Part shown: in pieces, positions 27,175-36,213 of the stretch
How positions within the stretch are numbered: the stretch's first letter is position 1
Layout of the letters: the number at the start of each line of letters is the position of its first letter
NCBI GenBank assembly: GCA_020850595.1
Contig: JADZEK010000108.1
Coordinates: 1-54,596, forward strand
DNA from: Anaerolineales bacterium
GTDB lineage: Bacteria > Chloroflexota > Anaerolineae > Anaerolineales > UBA6663
DNA: 54,596 nucleotides
Direction of reading: 5' to 3'
Made by a program: the position numbers and the translations under genes
The notes under the pieces: generated by a model
Database searches by the model: none
Seen by the model: the letters and a program-made list of their open reading frames with translations, nothing else
What the model was told of the DNA's origin: nothing

Positions 27175-28641
27175 CTAAACAGCGGGGTCGGGCGCGGGCG
27201 GGGGGCCGGCCTGCCCCGCCTTGGTGCGGTACATGTCCTGGTCGGCCAGCTCGAGCAGGTCGTGGGCGGTCAGTTTGGGCTGAAAGGCCGCGCGGCCGAT
27301 ACTGACGGTGGGGCCGTGGTCGAGGCTGAGGATGCCGCGAATGGCGGCGTCGAGTTTCTCGGCGACGCTGCGCGCCACGGTCGCGTCGCACTCCGGCAAG
27401 ATCACCACAAACTCGTCGCCGCCGTAACGGGCGGCAAAGTCGCTGGCGCGCAGTTGAGTGCGGATGAGGCTGGCGAGGGTCTTGAGCACCTGGTCGCCCG
27501 CCAGGTGGCCGCGCCGGTCGTTCACCTGCTTGAAGTCGTCTATATCCAGCAGCAGCAGGCTGAAGGGCCTATGGTAGCGCTGGGCGCGGATGATCTCGCG
27601 GGCCAGGGTCTCATCCAGCGCGCGGCGATTGGCCAGGCCGGTCAGCGCGTCGGTGACGGCCAGCTTCTCCAACGCGCGCGCCAGGCGGCGGTTTTCTTGC
27701 AGCATGAAGAACTGGCGCAGCACCACCAGCAGCGTGAGCAGACGCGACCCGGCCAGGGTGAGCGCCACCAGAGGGTATGTGCGCAGCACGTTGACGACGC
27801 CGACCAGGGCGAAGACGATGATGATGAGGATGGCGCCGAAGAGGAAGGTGGTGGACAGCAGCGGCGCAAACCGGCCCGCACGCTCCGGATCGAAACGGGT
27901 TTGACTCAACTGCCAGACGGCGGCGACCAGCACGGCCCAGCGGCCGGTCAGCCAGGCGAGGTGCAGCAGCGGCGAGGCCGGGCCATCCAGCGGCGCGATG
28001 TTAAACGCCCAGGCGCCATCGGCCAGCACGAGCAGCGCCAGGCCGCCCGCCAGCGCCAACAGCACGCGCCGCTCCACGCCCAGCACCTCGCGCTGCACCA
28101 GGACGACCAACCCGGCCAGCAGCAGCAGGTCGCCCAGGGGGTAGGCCACGATCAGCGCCGTGCTCAGCCCCTGGCCGGTCTGCGCCAGGTAGCGCGGCCC
28201 CAGGCCCTGCCACAGCACAACGGCAACGACGACCACGACGATGCCGATGTCGGTGAGCAGCACCCAGCGCTTCTCGCGCGTGAGCGGGGCGTAAGGGAAG
28301 GCCAGCAGGGCGGCGAAGGCCGGCGGGTAGGCCAGCAGGTTGAACAGGTCGGCCAGGGAGGGTGACGCGCCGCCCGCGCCCGCCAACGCCAGCGCGTCGG
28401 CCACGGCGCTGGTCAGGCAGGCGGCAGCCAGCAGCAGCCAGGCGCGCCGCAAGGCCGCGGGACCGGCCGGGTGGCGAAAAAACGTCAGCCCGGCCAGGGC
28501 GGTGAGCAGCGCCAGGGCCAGCCGCCCGCCGGCGGCCACCGGCGGCAACGAACCGGCCGCCCCGGGCCAGACGGCCCACAGGACAAAGCCGGCCAGCAGC
28601 GCGCTGGCGACGATCAGGACAAGGCGGAACAGCTTGAGCAT
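27175..28641 (-). CDS. Membrane-bound diguanylate cyclase (GGDEF)
   Basis: Makes cyclic di-GMP from two GTP. Residues 1-310 hold about nine hydrophobic segments, forming a membrane sensor module that I cannot match to a named MASE type. A short linker (ENRRLARALEKLA) leads to the GGDEF domain from about 328. The active-site motif is intact (GGDEF at 407-411), the LLLDIDDFKQVND metal segment is present, and the inhibitory I-site RxxD (R398-D401) sits exactly five residues before the GG, so product feedback is likely. There is no EAL domain. It is transcribed alone, convergent with the isomerase cluster. The ligand sensed is unknown. Confidence 0.92.
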   Translation of the reverse strand: MLKLFRLVLIVASALLAGFVLWAVWPGAAGSLPPVAAGGRLALALLTALAGLTFFRHPAGPAALRRAWLLLAAACLTSAVADALALAGAGGASPSLADLFNLLAYPPAFAALLAFPYAPLTREKRWVLLTDIGIVVVVVAVVLWQGLGPRYLAQTGQGLSTALIVAYPLGDLLLLAGLVVLVQREVLGVERRVLLALAGGLALLVLADGAWAFNIAPLDGPASPLLHLAWLTGRWAVLVAAVWQLSQTRFDPERAGRFAPLLSTTFLFGAILIIIVFALVGVVNVLRTYPLVALTLAGSRLLTLLVVLRQFFMLQENRRLARALEKLAVTDALTGLANRRALDETLAREIIRAQRYHRPFSLLLLDIDDFKQVNDRRGHLAGDQVLKTLASLIRTQLRASDFAARYGGDEFVVILPECDATVARSVAEKLDAAIRGILSLDHGPTVSIGRAAFQPKLTAHDLLELADQDMYRTKAGQAGPPPAPDPAV

Positions 28642-28775
28642 GCGGCGTTAGATCGCAGCGGCCCCCCGGCACAACCACGTGGCGGCGTAGTATAGGCACG
28701 GCGGAGGAATTGTCGAGCCGCAGGACGGAAGGCGGCCGGGCGCGCGGCGCGCACGCGCTGAGGGGCCAATGCGGC

Positions 28776-28781
28776 TATAAT
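28776..28781 (+). promoter_or_regulatory. -10 element upstream of the GH78-like gene
   Basis: A perfect TATAAT 62 bp before the glycosidase start, in the gap divergent from the diguanylate cyclase. No recognisable -35 element is at the right distance. Confidence 0.4.
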
Positions 28782-28843
28782 CCACGCGCAAACGATTGCA
28801 CCCCATTTCAACCCCCGCCCAGTTCCCGCGAGGAGAGCCTTGC

Positions 28844-31681
28844 ATGCCGCTGATCGCTCAGTGGATTTGGCGCGCCGGTGACCCGGCGCCGCGCAACCTG
28901 CACCTGCAATTCCGCCGGCCGTTCACGCTGGCCCAGACGCCGCAGGCAGCCAGGCTGCACCTGAGCGCCGACAGCCGCTATATCCTTTTCGTCAACGGGC
29001 AGCGGCTGGGCTACGGCCCGGCGCGCGCCTATCACTTCCACTACGAATACGATACTTACGACCTCAAGCCGCATTTGCAAGCCGGGCAGAACGTGCTGGC
29101 GGTAGATGTGTCGCACTTCGGCGAGGCGACCTTCGCGCACATGACCGGGCGCGGCGGCCTGATTGCCCAACTGGAGATTGACGGCCAGCCGTTCGTGTGG
29201 ACGGATGCGGCGTGGCGCGCCAAGCCGGCGACGGCCTTCCGGCGCAACACGCCGCGCGTGGCCTGCCAACTGCCCTGGGAAGAGCAGTTCGATGCGCGGC
29301 TGGAGGACGTGGGCTGGACGACCGCCGCCTACGACGACGCGGCCTGGGAGCCGGCCACGGTGATCGGGCCGGACGGCGCCGCGCCGTGGAGCGTGCTGTC
29401 GCCGCGCACGATCCCGTTCTTGACCGACGAGCCGCACAACGTGGTGCGCGGCCGCGCGCTTGGGCGCTTCAAGCGGCCGGAGGTGGTGGCGGCGCTGCAC
29501 GCCGGGCCGTACCTGGCCCCCGGCGACTTCACGGCCAACAAGCACCACGTGGACGGCCTGTTCGCCACGGTGCTGCACGTGCCGCGGGCCGGGCCGGTGA
29601 CCATTGAGCACGTGATCGTGCCGGGCGGCGAGACGCCGCTGACGGTGATTGACGGCGTGCCGGTGGCGTGGCAGATGAACTGGGCCGAGGAGAGCGCGGT
29701 GGTGGCGCTGAGCGCGGGCGACCACAGCGTGCTGCTCGACTGGCAGGGATACTGCCATGATATGGACATCACCTACGCCTTCACGGGCATGGACGGGCTG
29801 GCGGTTAAGTCGCTGCTGCCGGACGAAGGCGACATCTGGGCGGCCGCGCCCAAGCCCAGCCCCGAGGCGCGGGAGGCAGCGCAGGCTGCCCAGGGCGTCG
29901 AGGCGCTGCGGGCGTGCGGGGCCGCGTGGCAGGCCGTGCCGCCGGAGTTCGCGCCGCCGGCGGATATTTACGCCGAGGTGGTCTACGCCCGGCCACTGGA
30001 ACGCGCGGATAAGGCGGTGCGCCTGCCGCTGCGCGTGAGCGAACCGATCGCGGCGGGGGAGGCCCAGCATTTCGTGCTCGACTTTGGGCGGCTGCTGATG
30101 GGCTGGCTGGAGATTGAGGTCCAGGCGTCGGCGGGCACGACGTTTGACCTGCTGGCCTACGAGGCCGAGCAGGAAGGCCGGCCGGTCCTGATCTCGCTCA
30201 TCAACAACACGCTGCGCTACGAGTGCCGCGACGGGCGCGCGGTGTTCACGTCGCACCTGCGGCGCGGCTGCCGCTGGCTGGTGGTGGCGGTGCACGGCAA
30301 CCGCGGCGAGGCCGTCCTCCACCGGGCCACGCTGCGCCAGGCGACCTACCCGTGGGACATTCAGGGCGCGTTCCGTTCGTCCGATCCGCGCCTGAACGCG
30401 ATTTGGGAAATGTGCGCGTACACGCTGCGGCTGTGCAGCGAAGACACCTTCACCGACTGCCCCACCTGGGAGCAGGCGTTTTGGACCGGCGACGCCTGCT
30501 ATACCGATGTGCTGCTGCACCACGTCGTCCACGGTGACCCGCGCCTGAACCGGCGCTGCCTGCTGCTGATGGCCGACTCGCTCCAGCGGGTGGAGATCGG
30601 CAACAAGATCGTGCCGGGCGACTGGGAGAACGACAAGCTGCCCAACTGGGCGTTCTTGTGGGCGATGGGCTGCGCCGAGTATTACCAACTGACGGGCGAG
30701 GCGGCCTTCGCGGCCGAGGTGTATCCGGCGCTGGTGAAGCAGGCGCAGGTGATCGAGCGCGGCCGCAACGCCGCGGGCATCCTCGACCTGCAAGGCTACT
30801 GGCACCTGCTGGATTGGGCCAAGATCCCCGACGGGCCGACCTACACGCTGACGCACGAGAGCTGCCTGGCGGCGGCCTCGCTGCGGGCCACGGCCATGCT
30901 CGGCCGCGTGGCCGGGCAGCCCGACGCTGAGCGCTTCGAGCGCCTGGCCGACGAACTGACCGCCGCCGTGAACGCGCAGTGCTGGCAGCCGGGCAAGCAG
31001 GCCTATGCCGACCTGTGGGCCAACGGCCCGGCGGGCAACACCAGCCAGCCGACCAACATCGCCGCGGTACTGAGCGGCGTGGCCCCGGCCGAGCGCGCGG
31101 CGGCGGTGCTGCCGCACCTGCTCTACGGGCCGGAAGACTGGGTGACCACCGGCTCGCCGTGGATGACGGCCTTGGCTTGCTGGCTGCACGCGCAGCGCGG
31201 TAACATAACGCCGGTGCTCGACACAATCCGCGACCGCTGGGGCGCCATGCTCGACAACGGCGCGGTGACGACGTGGGAGATCTTCCCCGGTTTTGAGGTC
31301 ATGCGCGAGTGGTGGACGCGCTCGTGGTGCCACGCCTGGTCGGCCTTCCCCGGCTATGTGCTCTCGGTGTACGTGCTCGGCATCCGGCCGCTGACGCCGG
31401 GGTTTGGGCAGGCGCTGATTGAGCCGCAGTTGGGCGATTTGCAATGGGTGGAGGGGCGGATGCCCACGCCGCACGGGGCGATTGCGGCGCGCATGGAGCG
31501 CAGCGCCGCGGGCGCGCTGCGGCTGGAGGTGACGCTGCCGCAGGCCGTGCCCGCGCAGGTGAAGCTGCCCGCCGGGAGCGCCAGGCCCCAGGTGACGGGC
31601 CGCCGCGCCAGGGTCACGCGCGAGGCCGGGCAGTACGTCGTCCACCTGCCCGCTGGGGCGCGGGTGACGATCAACGCGTAG
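28844..31681 (+). CDS. GH78-type six-hairpin glycosidase, alpha-L-rhamnosidase-like
   Basis: A large (945 aa) inverting glycosidase with N-terminal beta-sandwich domains, an (alpha/alpha)6 catalytic barrel (about 520-880) and a C-terminal beta domain. Against the GH78 plan, the likely general acid is E543 in DCPTWEQAFWTGDA and the likely base is E812 in VTTWEIF. The usual DERxGW wording is changed, so it is a divergent member and the sugar released may not be rhamnose. There is no signal peptide, so it acts inside the cell on imported glycosides. The ATG at 28844 follows GAGGAGAG and starts MPLIAQWIW, as relatives do; 16 extra in-frame codons upstream are rejected. Confidence 0.82.
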   Translation: MPLIAQWIWRAGDPAPRNLHLQFRRPFTLAQTPQAARLHLSADSRYILFVNGQRLGYGPARAYHFHYEYDTYDLKPHLQAGQNVLAVDVSHFGEATFAHMTGRGGLIAQLEIDGQPFVWTDAAWRAKPATAFRRNTPRVACQLPWEEQFDARLEDVGWTTAAYDDAAWEPATVIGPDGAAPWSVLSPRTIPFLTDEPHNVVRGRALGRFKRPEVVAALHAGPYLAPGDFTANKHHVDGLFATVLHVPRAGPVTIEHVIVPGGETPLTVIDGVPVAWQMNWAEESAVVALSAGDHSVLLDWQGYCHDMDITYAFTGMDGLAVKSLLPDEGDIWAAAPKPSPEAREAAQAAQGVEALRACGAAWQAVPPEFAPPADIYAEVVYARPLERADKAVRLPLRVSEPIAAGEAQHFVLDFGRLLMGWLEIEVQASAGTTFDLLAYEAEQEGRPVLISLINNTLRYECRDGRAVFTSHLRRGCRWLVVAVHGNRGEAVLHRATLRQATYPWDIQGAFRSSDPRLNAIWEMCAYTLRLCSEDTFTDCPTWEQAFWTGDACYTDVLLHHVVHGDPRLNRRCLLLMADSLQRVEIGNKIVPGDWENDKLPNWAFLWAMGCAEYYQLTGEAAFAAEVYPALVKQAQVIERGRNAAGILDLQGYWHLLDWAKIPDGPTYTLTHESCLAAASLRATAMLGRVAGQPDAERFERLADELTAAVNAQCWQPGKQAYADLWANGPAGNTSQPTNIAAVLSGVAPAERAAAVLPHLLYGPEDWVTTGSPWMTALACWLHAQRGNITPVLDTIRDRWGAMLDNGAVTTWEIFPGFEVMREWWTRSWCHAWSAFPGYVLSVYVLGIRPLTPGFGQALIEPQLGDLQWVEGRMPTPHGAIAARMERSAAGALRLEVTLPQAVPAQVKLPAGSARPQVTGRRARVTREAGQYVVHLPAGARVTINA

Positions 31682-31704
31682 AGCGAGTGTAGCGAGGATT
31701 AACT

Positions 31705-31900
31705 TTGGGAGATTTCTCACGCCCGCCAAGTTGGCGTAAGGTCCAGCGGGCGGTGGGCGTTCGAAATGACATAGATGTCTGGGAGGGGCATTGATGACGA
31801 TGTCATCAATGCCTCTCCATATCCCCTCCAATGTCATTTCGAACCGGCCTCAGGCCGGCAGTCATAGCAGCGGCGTTGTGGCCGGTGAGAAATCTCCCAA
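31705..31900. mobile_element. MITE-like nested palindromic element, 196 bp
   Basis: A non-coding element bounded by perfect 16-bp terminal inverted repeats (TTGGGAGATTTCTCAC at 31705-31720, complement at 31885-31900). Inside are a second perfect 14-bp pair (31759-31772 and 31831-31844) and a central 17-bp stem with one wobble and a 3-nt loop (31782-31798 and 31802-31818). The whole can fold into one long cruciform or hairpin. It has no coding capacity and sits between the glycosidase and the dehydratase operon. No target-site duplication is evident. Confidence 0.75.
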
Positions 31901-31952
31901 CGACTTGCCTTGGAACTTCAATGAGACGGCATCATAGTCAGGAGCACACCAC

Positions 31953-33131
31953 ATGAAAATCACGGCTCTCAAAACCGTCGTCGTCAACGCCGAGATGCGC
32001 AACTGGGTCTTTGTGAAAATCGAGACCGACCAGCCCGGGCTGTATGGCTGGGGCGAGGCCTCGCTGGAGTGGAAGACCCGCGCCGTCGTCGGGGCGATCG
32101 GCGACTTCGAGACCATGCTCCTCGGGCAAGACCCGACGCGCATCGAGCACATCTTCCAGACGCTTTACCGCCACTCGTTCTGGCGCGTGGGCGCCATCGG
32201 CCTCTCGGCCATCAGCGGCATTGACCAGGCCCTGTGGGACATCCGGGGCAAGACGCTGGGCGTGCCGGTGTTCGAGTTGCTCGGCGGGCGCGTGCGCGAC
32301 CGGGTGCGCATGTACACCCACCTGGGCGGCGGCGACATGCGCGCCGTGTACGACACCCACCACAGCGAGAACCCGCGCCTCTTCGCCGACAAAGCGGTGG
32401 AGGTCGTCAAGCTGGGCTACACCGCCGTCAAGGTGCTCATCACGCCGCCGACCGAGACCCTCAACAGCATCGCCGCCTACAAGTACGCCGAGCAGGCCAT
32501 GCAGGCCATGCGCGAGGCCGTCGGCGAGGACGTGGACATCATGGTGGACTGCCACGGCCGCCACGCCCCGGCCAACGCGTTGGAGTTCTGCCGCGTGCTG
32601 GCGCCCTTCCGCCCCTACTTCGTGGAGGAGCCGGTGCCGCCGGAAAACGTGGACGCGCTGGCCGACGTGCGCCGCGCCAGCCCGGTGCCGATTGCCACCG
32701 GCGAGCGCCTGCTCACCCGCTTCGACTTCCGCACCATCTTCGAGAAGCACGCCTGCGACATCATCCAGCCCGACCTGTGCCACTGCGGCGGGCTGTGGGA
32801 GGCCAAGAAGATCGCGGCCATGGCCGAGACCTACTACCTGGGCGTGGCCCCGCACAACCCGCTTGGCCCCATCGCCAACGCCGCCGCGCTGCACTTCGCC
32901 TTCAGCACGCCGAACTTCCTTATCCAGGAAGACATGCTCGGCGACGTGCCGTGGCGCTGGGACGTGGTGCAGTCGCACCTGGTGAACGAGCGCGGCTTCT
33001 GGCAGCCGACCAGCGTGCCCGGGCTGGGCATCGAGGTCAACGAGGCTGAGGCCGCCAAGCACCCCTTTAAGCAGGAGATCATCCACTCGCTGACGGCCCG
33101 CGCCCACGACGGCGCCGTCCTGGATTGGTGA
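31953..33131 (+). CDS. Enolase-superfamily sugar-acid dehydratase (galactonate dehydratase-like)
   Basis: A Mg-dependent dehydratase of the mandelate racemase/muconate lactonising group that converts an aldonic acid to its 2-keto-3-deoxy form. Metal ligands are D199 (IMVDCHGRH), E225 (FVEEPVPPEN) and E251 (ATGERL). H201 and the late His of APHNPLGP are the acid/base residues typical of galactonate- and mannonate-type dehydratases. The 392-aa length is normal. An AGGAG lies before the ATG. It is the first gene of a three-gene operon with a lactonase-dehydrogenase fusion and a TIM-barrel protein. Next to rhamnosidases it could act on L-rhamnonate, but the exact acid is not determined. Confidence 0.85.
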   Translation: MKITALKTVVVNAEMRNWVFVKIETDQPGLYGWGEASLEWKTRAVVGAIGDFETMLLGQDPTRIEHIFQTLYRHSFWRVGAIGLSAISGIDQALWDIRGKTLGVPVFELLGGRVRDRVRMYTHLGGGDMRAVYDTHHSENPRLFADKAVEVVKLGYTAVKVLITPPTETLNSIAAYKYAEQAMQAMREAVGEDVDIMVDCHGRHAPANALEFCRVLAPFRPYFVEEPVPPENVDALADVRRASPVPIATGERLLTRFDFRTIFEKHACDIIQPDLCHCGGLWEAKKIAAMAETYYLGVAPHNPLGPIANAAALHFAFSTPNFLIQEDMLGDVPWRWDVVQSHLVNERGFWQPTSVPGLGIEVNEAEAAKHPFKQEIIHSLTARAHDGAVLDW

Positions 33132-33144
33132 AAGGCGGCCGCGC

Positions 33145-34920
33145 ATGGAAATCGCCCCTGGCATCCATCTGATCCCCGGCACCATCGGCGGACGCCCGCT
33201 CCAGCTCAGCCTGCTGGTAGGCACCGAGCGCGTGGTGCTGCTCGACACGGGCTGCGCCGGCGACCCGCAGGGCTTCATCAGCGCCTACCTGGCCGAAATC
33301 GGCCTGCAGCCGACTGACGTGGACCTGGTGATCAACACTCACGCCGACAGCGACCACTGCGGCGGCAACGCCGACTTTCGCCGCCTCAGCCCGCGCACGC
33401 TGCTGACCTGCGGCGAGGCCGACCGCGCGCTGATCGAGGACCCGCAGGTGATGTACGCGCGGCGCTACAACGCCTACGAAGCCGCGCACGGCATCGCCTA
33501 CGACGCGGCGGGCAAGGCCGGCACGCTCAAGCTCCTGGGCGACGCGCAGCCGGTGGACTTTACCTGGCGCGGCGGCGAGACGTTGCGCCTAAGCGCGGAT
33601 TGGGCGGTGGAACTGCGCGCGGTGCCGGGGCACACGGCAGGCCACCTGGCCGTGTTCGACCCGCGCAGCCGCACGGCGCTGATCGGCGACGCGGTGCATG
33701 GGCGCGGCCTGAAGGGGCTGGACGGCGCGTGGTTCATGGGGCCAACCTACATCGCGGTGGATGATTACCTGCGGACGATCGCCAGCATCCGCGGCTGGGG
33801 GGCCGAGACGCTGCTGGGCTGCCACTGGCCGCTGTGCCGCGGCGCGGAGCAGATCAACGCCTTCCTGGACGAGGCCGAGGCGTTCGTGGCGCTGGCCGAC
33901 CGCGCGCTGCTGGGCGAGCTGGCCGCGCACCCGGCGGGCCGCACCCTGCGCGAGGTGCTGACGGCCGTGGGGCCGCAGCTAGGCGGCTGGCCGCGCGCGC
34001 TCGACCTGGAGCTGGCCTACCCCTTCAACGGCCACGTGGAGCGGCTGGCGGCGCAGGGCCGGCTGGTGGTGGACCGCTCGGCCCACCCGGTGCGCCTGAG
34101 CCTGCCCGTGGCAGCGGGCGTGCAGCGGCCCACTCGGCGGCTGGAGGGCAAGGTCGCCATCGTCACCGGGGCCGGGCGCGGCATCGGCGCGGCCATCGCC
34201 ACGCGCATGGCCGAGGCGGGCGCGCGCGTGGTCGTGGCGGAGCTAGACGCGGCCAGCGGAGAGGCCACGGCGACGCAGTTGCGGCAGGCGGGGCACGCGG
34301 CCGTGGCCGTGGCCACCGACGTGGGCGACCCGGACTCGGTGGAGCGCATGGTCGCGGCGACCGTCAGCCACTTTGGCGCGCCGGACGTGCTGGTGAACAA
34401 TGCGGGGGTGAACGTCTTTCACGACCCGCTGCACATGCCGCAGAGCGAGTGGGAGCGCTGCTTCCGGGTGGACCTGACCGGCGTGTGGTACGGCTGCCGC
34501 GCGGTGCTGCCGCACCTGCTGGCCAAGGGCAAGGGCAGCATCGTCAACATCGCCTCGGTGCACGGCTTTCAGATCATCCCGCACTGCTTCCCGTACCCGG
34601 TGGCCAAGCACGGGCTGCTGGGCCTCACGCGCGCGTTGGCGATTGAGTACGCGCGACACAACATCCGGGTCAACGCCATTTGCCCCGGCTATATCGAGAC
34701 CGAGCTGTCGGTCATCTACTGGAACACCTTCCCCGACCCCGAGGCCGAGAAGCAGCGCGCCTACCAACTGCACCCGCCGGGCCGCATCGGCCGGCCGGAC
34801 GAGGTGGCCTGGCCGGCGGTGTTCCTGGCGAGCGACGAGGCCGGTTTCATCAACGGCGAGGCGCTGGTGGTGGACGGCGGGCGCTCGGTGCTGTATCACG
34901 GCGAGGGCGCGGGCGAGTAG
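33145..34920 (+). CDS. Fusion of a metallo-beta-lactamase-fold hydrolase and a short-chain dehydrogenase
   Basis: A 591-aa two-domain protein. Residues 1 to about 310 form a metallo-beta-lactamase fold with THADSDHCGG (H66, D68, D70, H71), H163 in PGHTAGH, D182 in IGDAVHG and H227 in GCHWPL. The usual second His of HxHxDH is Asp68, a variant known in this superfamily. After a linker, residues 333-591 are a complete classical SDR: TGAGRGIG, NNAG at 418-421, S471, Y484 and K488, and a C-terminal VVDGG. The ATG is 14 bp after the dehydratase gene. A simple reading is a sugar 1-dehydrogenase and aldonolactone hydrolase in one chain, feeding the upstream dehydratase. That function is inferred from order and fold, not proven. 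Confidence 0.83.
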   Translation: MEIAPGIHLIPGTIGGRPLQLSLLVGTERVVLLDTGCAGDPQGFISAYLAEIGLQPTDVDLVINTHADSDHCGGNADFRRLSPRTLLTCGEADRALIEDPQVMYARRYNAYEAAHGIAYDAAGKAGTLKLLGDAQPVDFTWRGGETLRLSADWAVELRAVPGHTAGHLAVFDPRSRTALIGDAVHGRGLKGLDGAWFMGPTYIAVDDYLRTIASIRGWGAETLLGCHWPLCRGAEQINAFLDEAEAFVALADRALLGELAAHPAGRTLREVLTAVGPQLGGWPRALDLELAYPFNGHVERLAAQGRLVVDRSAHPVRLSLPVAAGVQRPTRRLEGKVAIVTGAGRGIGAAIATRMAEAGARVVVAELDAASGEATATQLRQAGHAAVAVATDVGDPDSVERMVAATVSHFGAPDVLVNNAGVNVFHDPLHMPQSEWERCFRVDLTGVWYGCRAVLPHLLAKGKGSIVNIASVHGFQIIPHCFPYPVAKHGLLGLTRALAIEYARHNIRVNAICPGYIETELSVIYWNTFPDPEAEKQRAYQLHPPGRIGRPDEVAWPAVFLASDEAGFINGEALVVDGGRSVLYHGEGAGE

Positions 34921-34948
34921 CCCGGCCCGGCTTACGAGGAGAATGACG

Positions 34949-35875
34949 ATGAACCCCACGCAACAATTCCTGGCGGCGCGCGGGCTGCCCCCCACTGATG
35001 GCTACGGCCTGCCGACCTCGGCCAAGCGCTTCCCCGATGGCGCGCAGTACCGCATTGAAATCCCCAGCGTGGAAGGCCCGGCGGCGCTGGCGACGGTGCT
35101 GGCCGAGGCCGAGAAGCTCAAGGTGCCGGTGCACCGCATCTCGCAGGGCAGCGGCATCATGCTGCTCACCGACGACGAGGTGCGCGAGATGGCGCGGTTG
35201 GGGCGCGAGGCGCGGATGGAGGTGAGCCTGTTCGTCGGGCCGCGCGCCGGGTGGGACACGGGGGCGCAAATCCTGGCGCCCTCGGGCAAGAACCTGGCGG
35301 CGCGGCTGCGCGGGATGGATCAGGTGACATACGCCGTGGAGGACATCCGGCGGGGCTGCGCGCTGGGCATCCGTTCGGTGCTGGTGGCCGACGAGGGCCT
35401 GTTGTGGCTGGCGAACGAGATGAAGCGGAGCGGCGACCTGCCCGCCAACCTGGTGCTGAAGATTTCGGTGCAGATGGGCGCGGCCAACCCGCTCGCCATC
35501 CGCATTTTGGAACAGTTGGGCGCGGGGACGTACAACACGCCGACGGACTTGTCGCTGCCGCAGCTTTCGGCCATTCGGCAGGTGGTGGATTTGCCGCTGG
35601 ACATTTACGTGGAAGCGCCGGACGACTTCGGCGGCTTCATCCGCCATTACGAAGTGCCGGAGATGATCCGCGTGGCCGCGCCGATGTACGTGAAGATGGG
35701 GCTGCGCAACACGCCCAACATCTACCCCAGCGGCTTGCACCTGGAGGGCGTGATGCTGGGCATGACGCGCGAGCGGATGCACCGCGCGGCGCTGGTGGTG
35801 GACATGATCCGGCGCTACGCCGGGGACGCGGCGATGAGCGCGCCCGGCGCGGCGGATTTGGGGATACCGGAGTAA
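34949..35875 (+). CDS. TIM-barrel protein of U32-peptidase-like type, function unknown
   Basis: A 308-aa soluble protein with repeated beta-alpha units. It is similar in style to proteins labelled U32 peptidase that travel with sugar-acid dehydratases: KISVQMGAANPLAIRILEQL, GAGTYNTPTDLSLPQL, DIYVEAPDDFGGFIRHYE and KMGLRNTPNIYPSGLHL are distinctive stretches. No protease catalytic residues can be identified. As the third gene of the dehydratase operon it could be an aldolase or isomerase acting on the 2-keto-3-deoxy acid, but this is only inferred from position. I chose the ATG at 34949, six bases after GAGGAGA; an in-frame ATG at 34943 is too close to that site. Confidence 0.7.
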   Translation: MNPTQQFLAARGLPPTDGYGLPTSAKRFPDGAQYRIEIPSVEGPAALATVLAEAEKLKVPVHRISQGSGIMLLTDDEVREMARLGREARMEVSLFVGPRAGWDTGAQILAPSGKNLAARLRGMDQVTYAVEDIRRGCALGIRSVLVADEGLLWLANEMKRSGDLPANLVLKISVQMGAANPLAIRILEQLGAGTYNTPTDLSLPQLSAIRQVVDLPLDIYVEAPDDFGGFIRHYEVPEMIRVAAPMYVKMGLRNTPNIYPSGLHLEGVMLGMTRERMHRAALVVDMIRRYAGDAAMSAPGAADLGIPE

Positions 35876-35955
35876 CCTACAGCCCCCTGCCTCATAGGGA
35901 TCGGTTCTTGCGTCAGCCATAAGCCAAGGCCGATGCGGAACAAGTTGCCCCATCC

Positions 35956-35995
35956 CCTGCCCCTTCCCCGCTGAAAAAATGCGGGGAAGGGCAGG
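35956..35995 (+). terminator. Strong hairpin after the dehydratase operon
   Basis: A 15-16-bp GC-rich stem with one bulged C (35956-35971 and 35981-35995) encloses the loop TGAAAAAAT and is followed by TGTTCTCTT. It lies 80 bp past the last operon gene. The sequence may also be a dispersed C-rich repeat. Confidence 0.65.
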
Positions 35996-36012
35996 TGTTC
36001 TCTTAAAGGGGC

Positions 36013-36035
36013 GGCGGGCCAAAAGCAGGCCCGCC
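36013..36035 (+). terminator. Second intrinsic terminator of the dehydratase operon
   Basis: GGCGGGCC, loop AAAAGCA and GGCCCGCC form an 8-bp stem followed by the T-rich TTCCCTTTGCTTT. It is about 20 bp after the first hairpin, giving a double terminator. The rest of the 35876-36213 gap holds no gene I can support. Confidence 0.65.
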
Positions 36036-36150
36036 TTCCCTTTGCTTTCCCGGGGTAAACACATGGCGACCCGCCCGCCAGGTCAGGGAGGAGTTAGGCT
36101 CGCGCCCGACCTAAGCGGCCATGTCGCACGGTCTATCCCACAGGCAATAA

Positions 36151-36192
36151 ACAGCGCCGGCTGGGTCGTTACGCTGACCCGGCCGGCGCTGT
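36151..36192 (-). terminator. Intrinsic terminator after the 170-aa helical protein gene
   Basis: A 17-bp stem with one wobble (36151-36167 and 36176-36192) and an 8-nt loop. On the minus strand it is followed by TTATTG and lies 22 bp after the stop at 36214. Confidence 0.75.
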
Positions 36193-36213
36193 GTGTTTAC
36201 GCCCCCACCCCGC

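Noticed and set aside
28808..31837. 1009-codon minus-strand open frame opposite the GH78-like gene
   Set aside because: It is rich in Arg, His and Pro, as expected of antisense high-GC DNA, and has no motif; the plus frame has the glycosidase domains and a ribosome-binding site.
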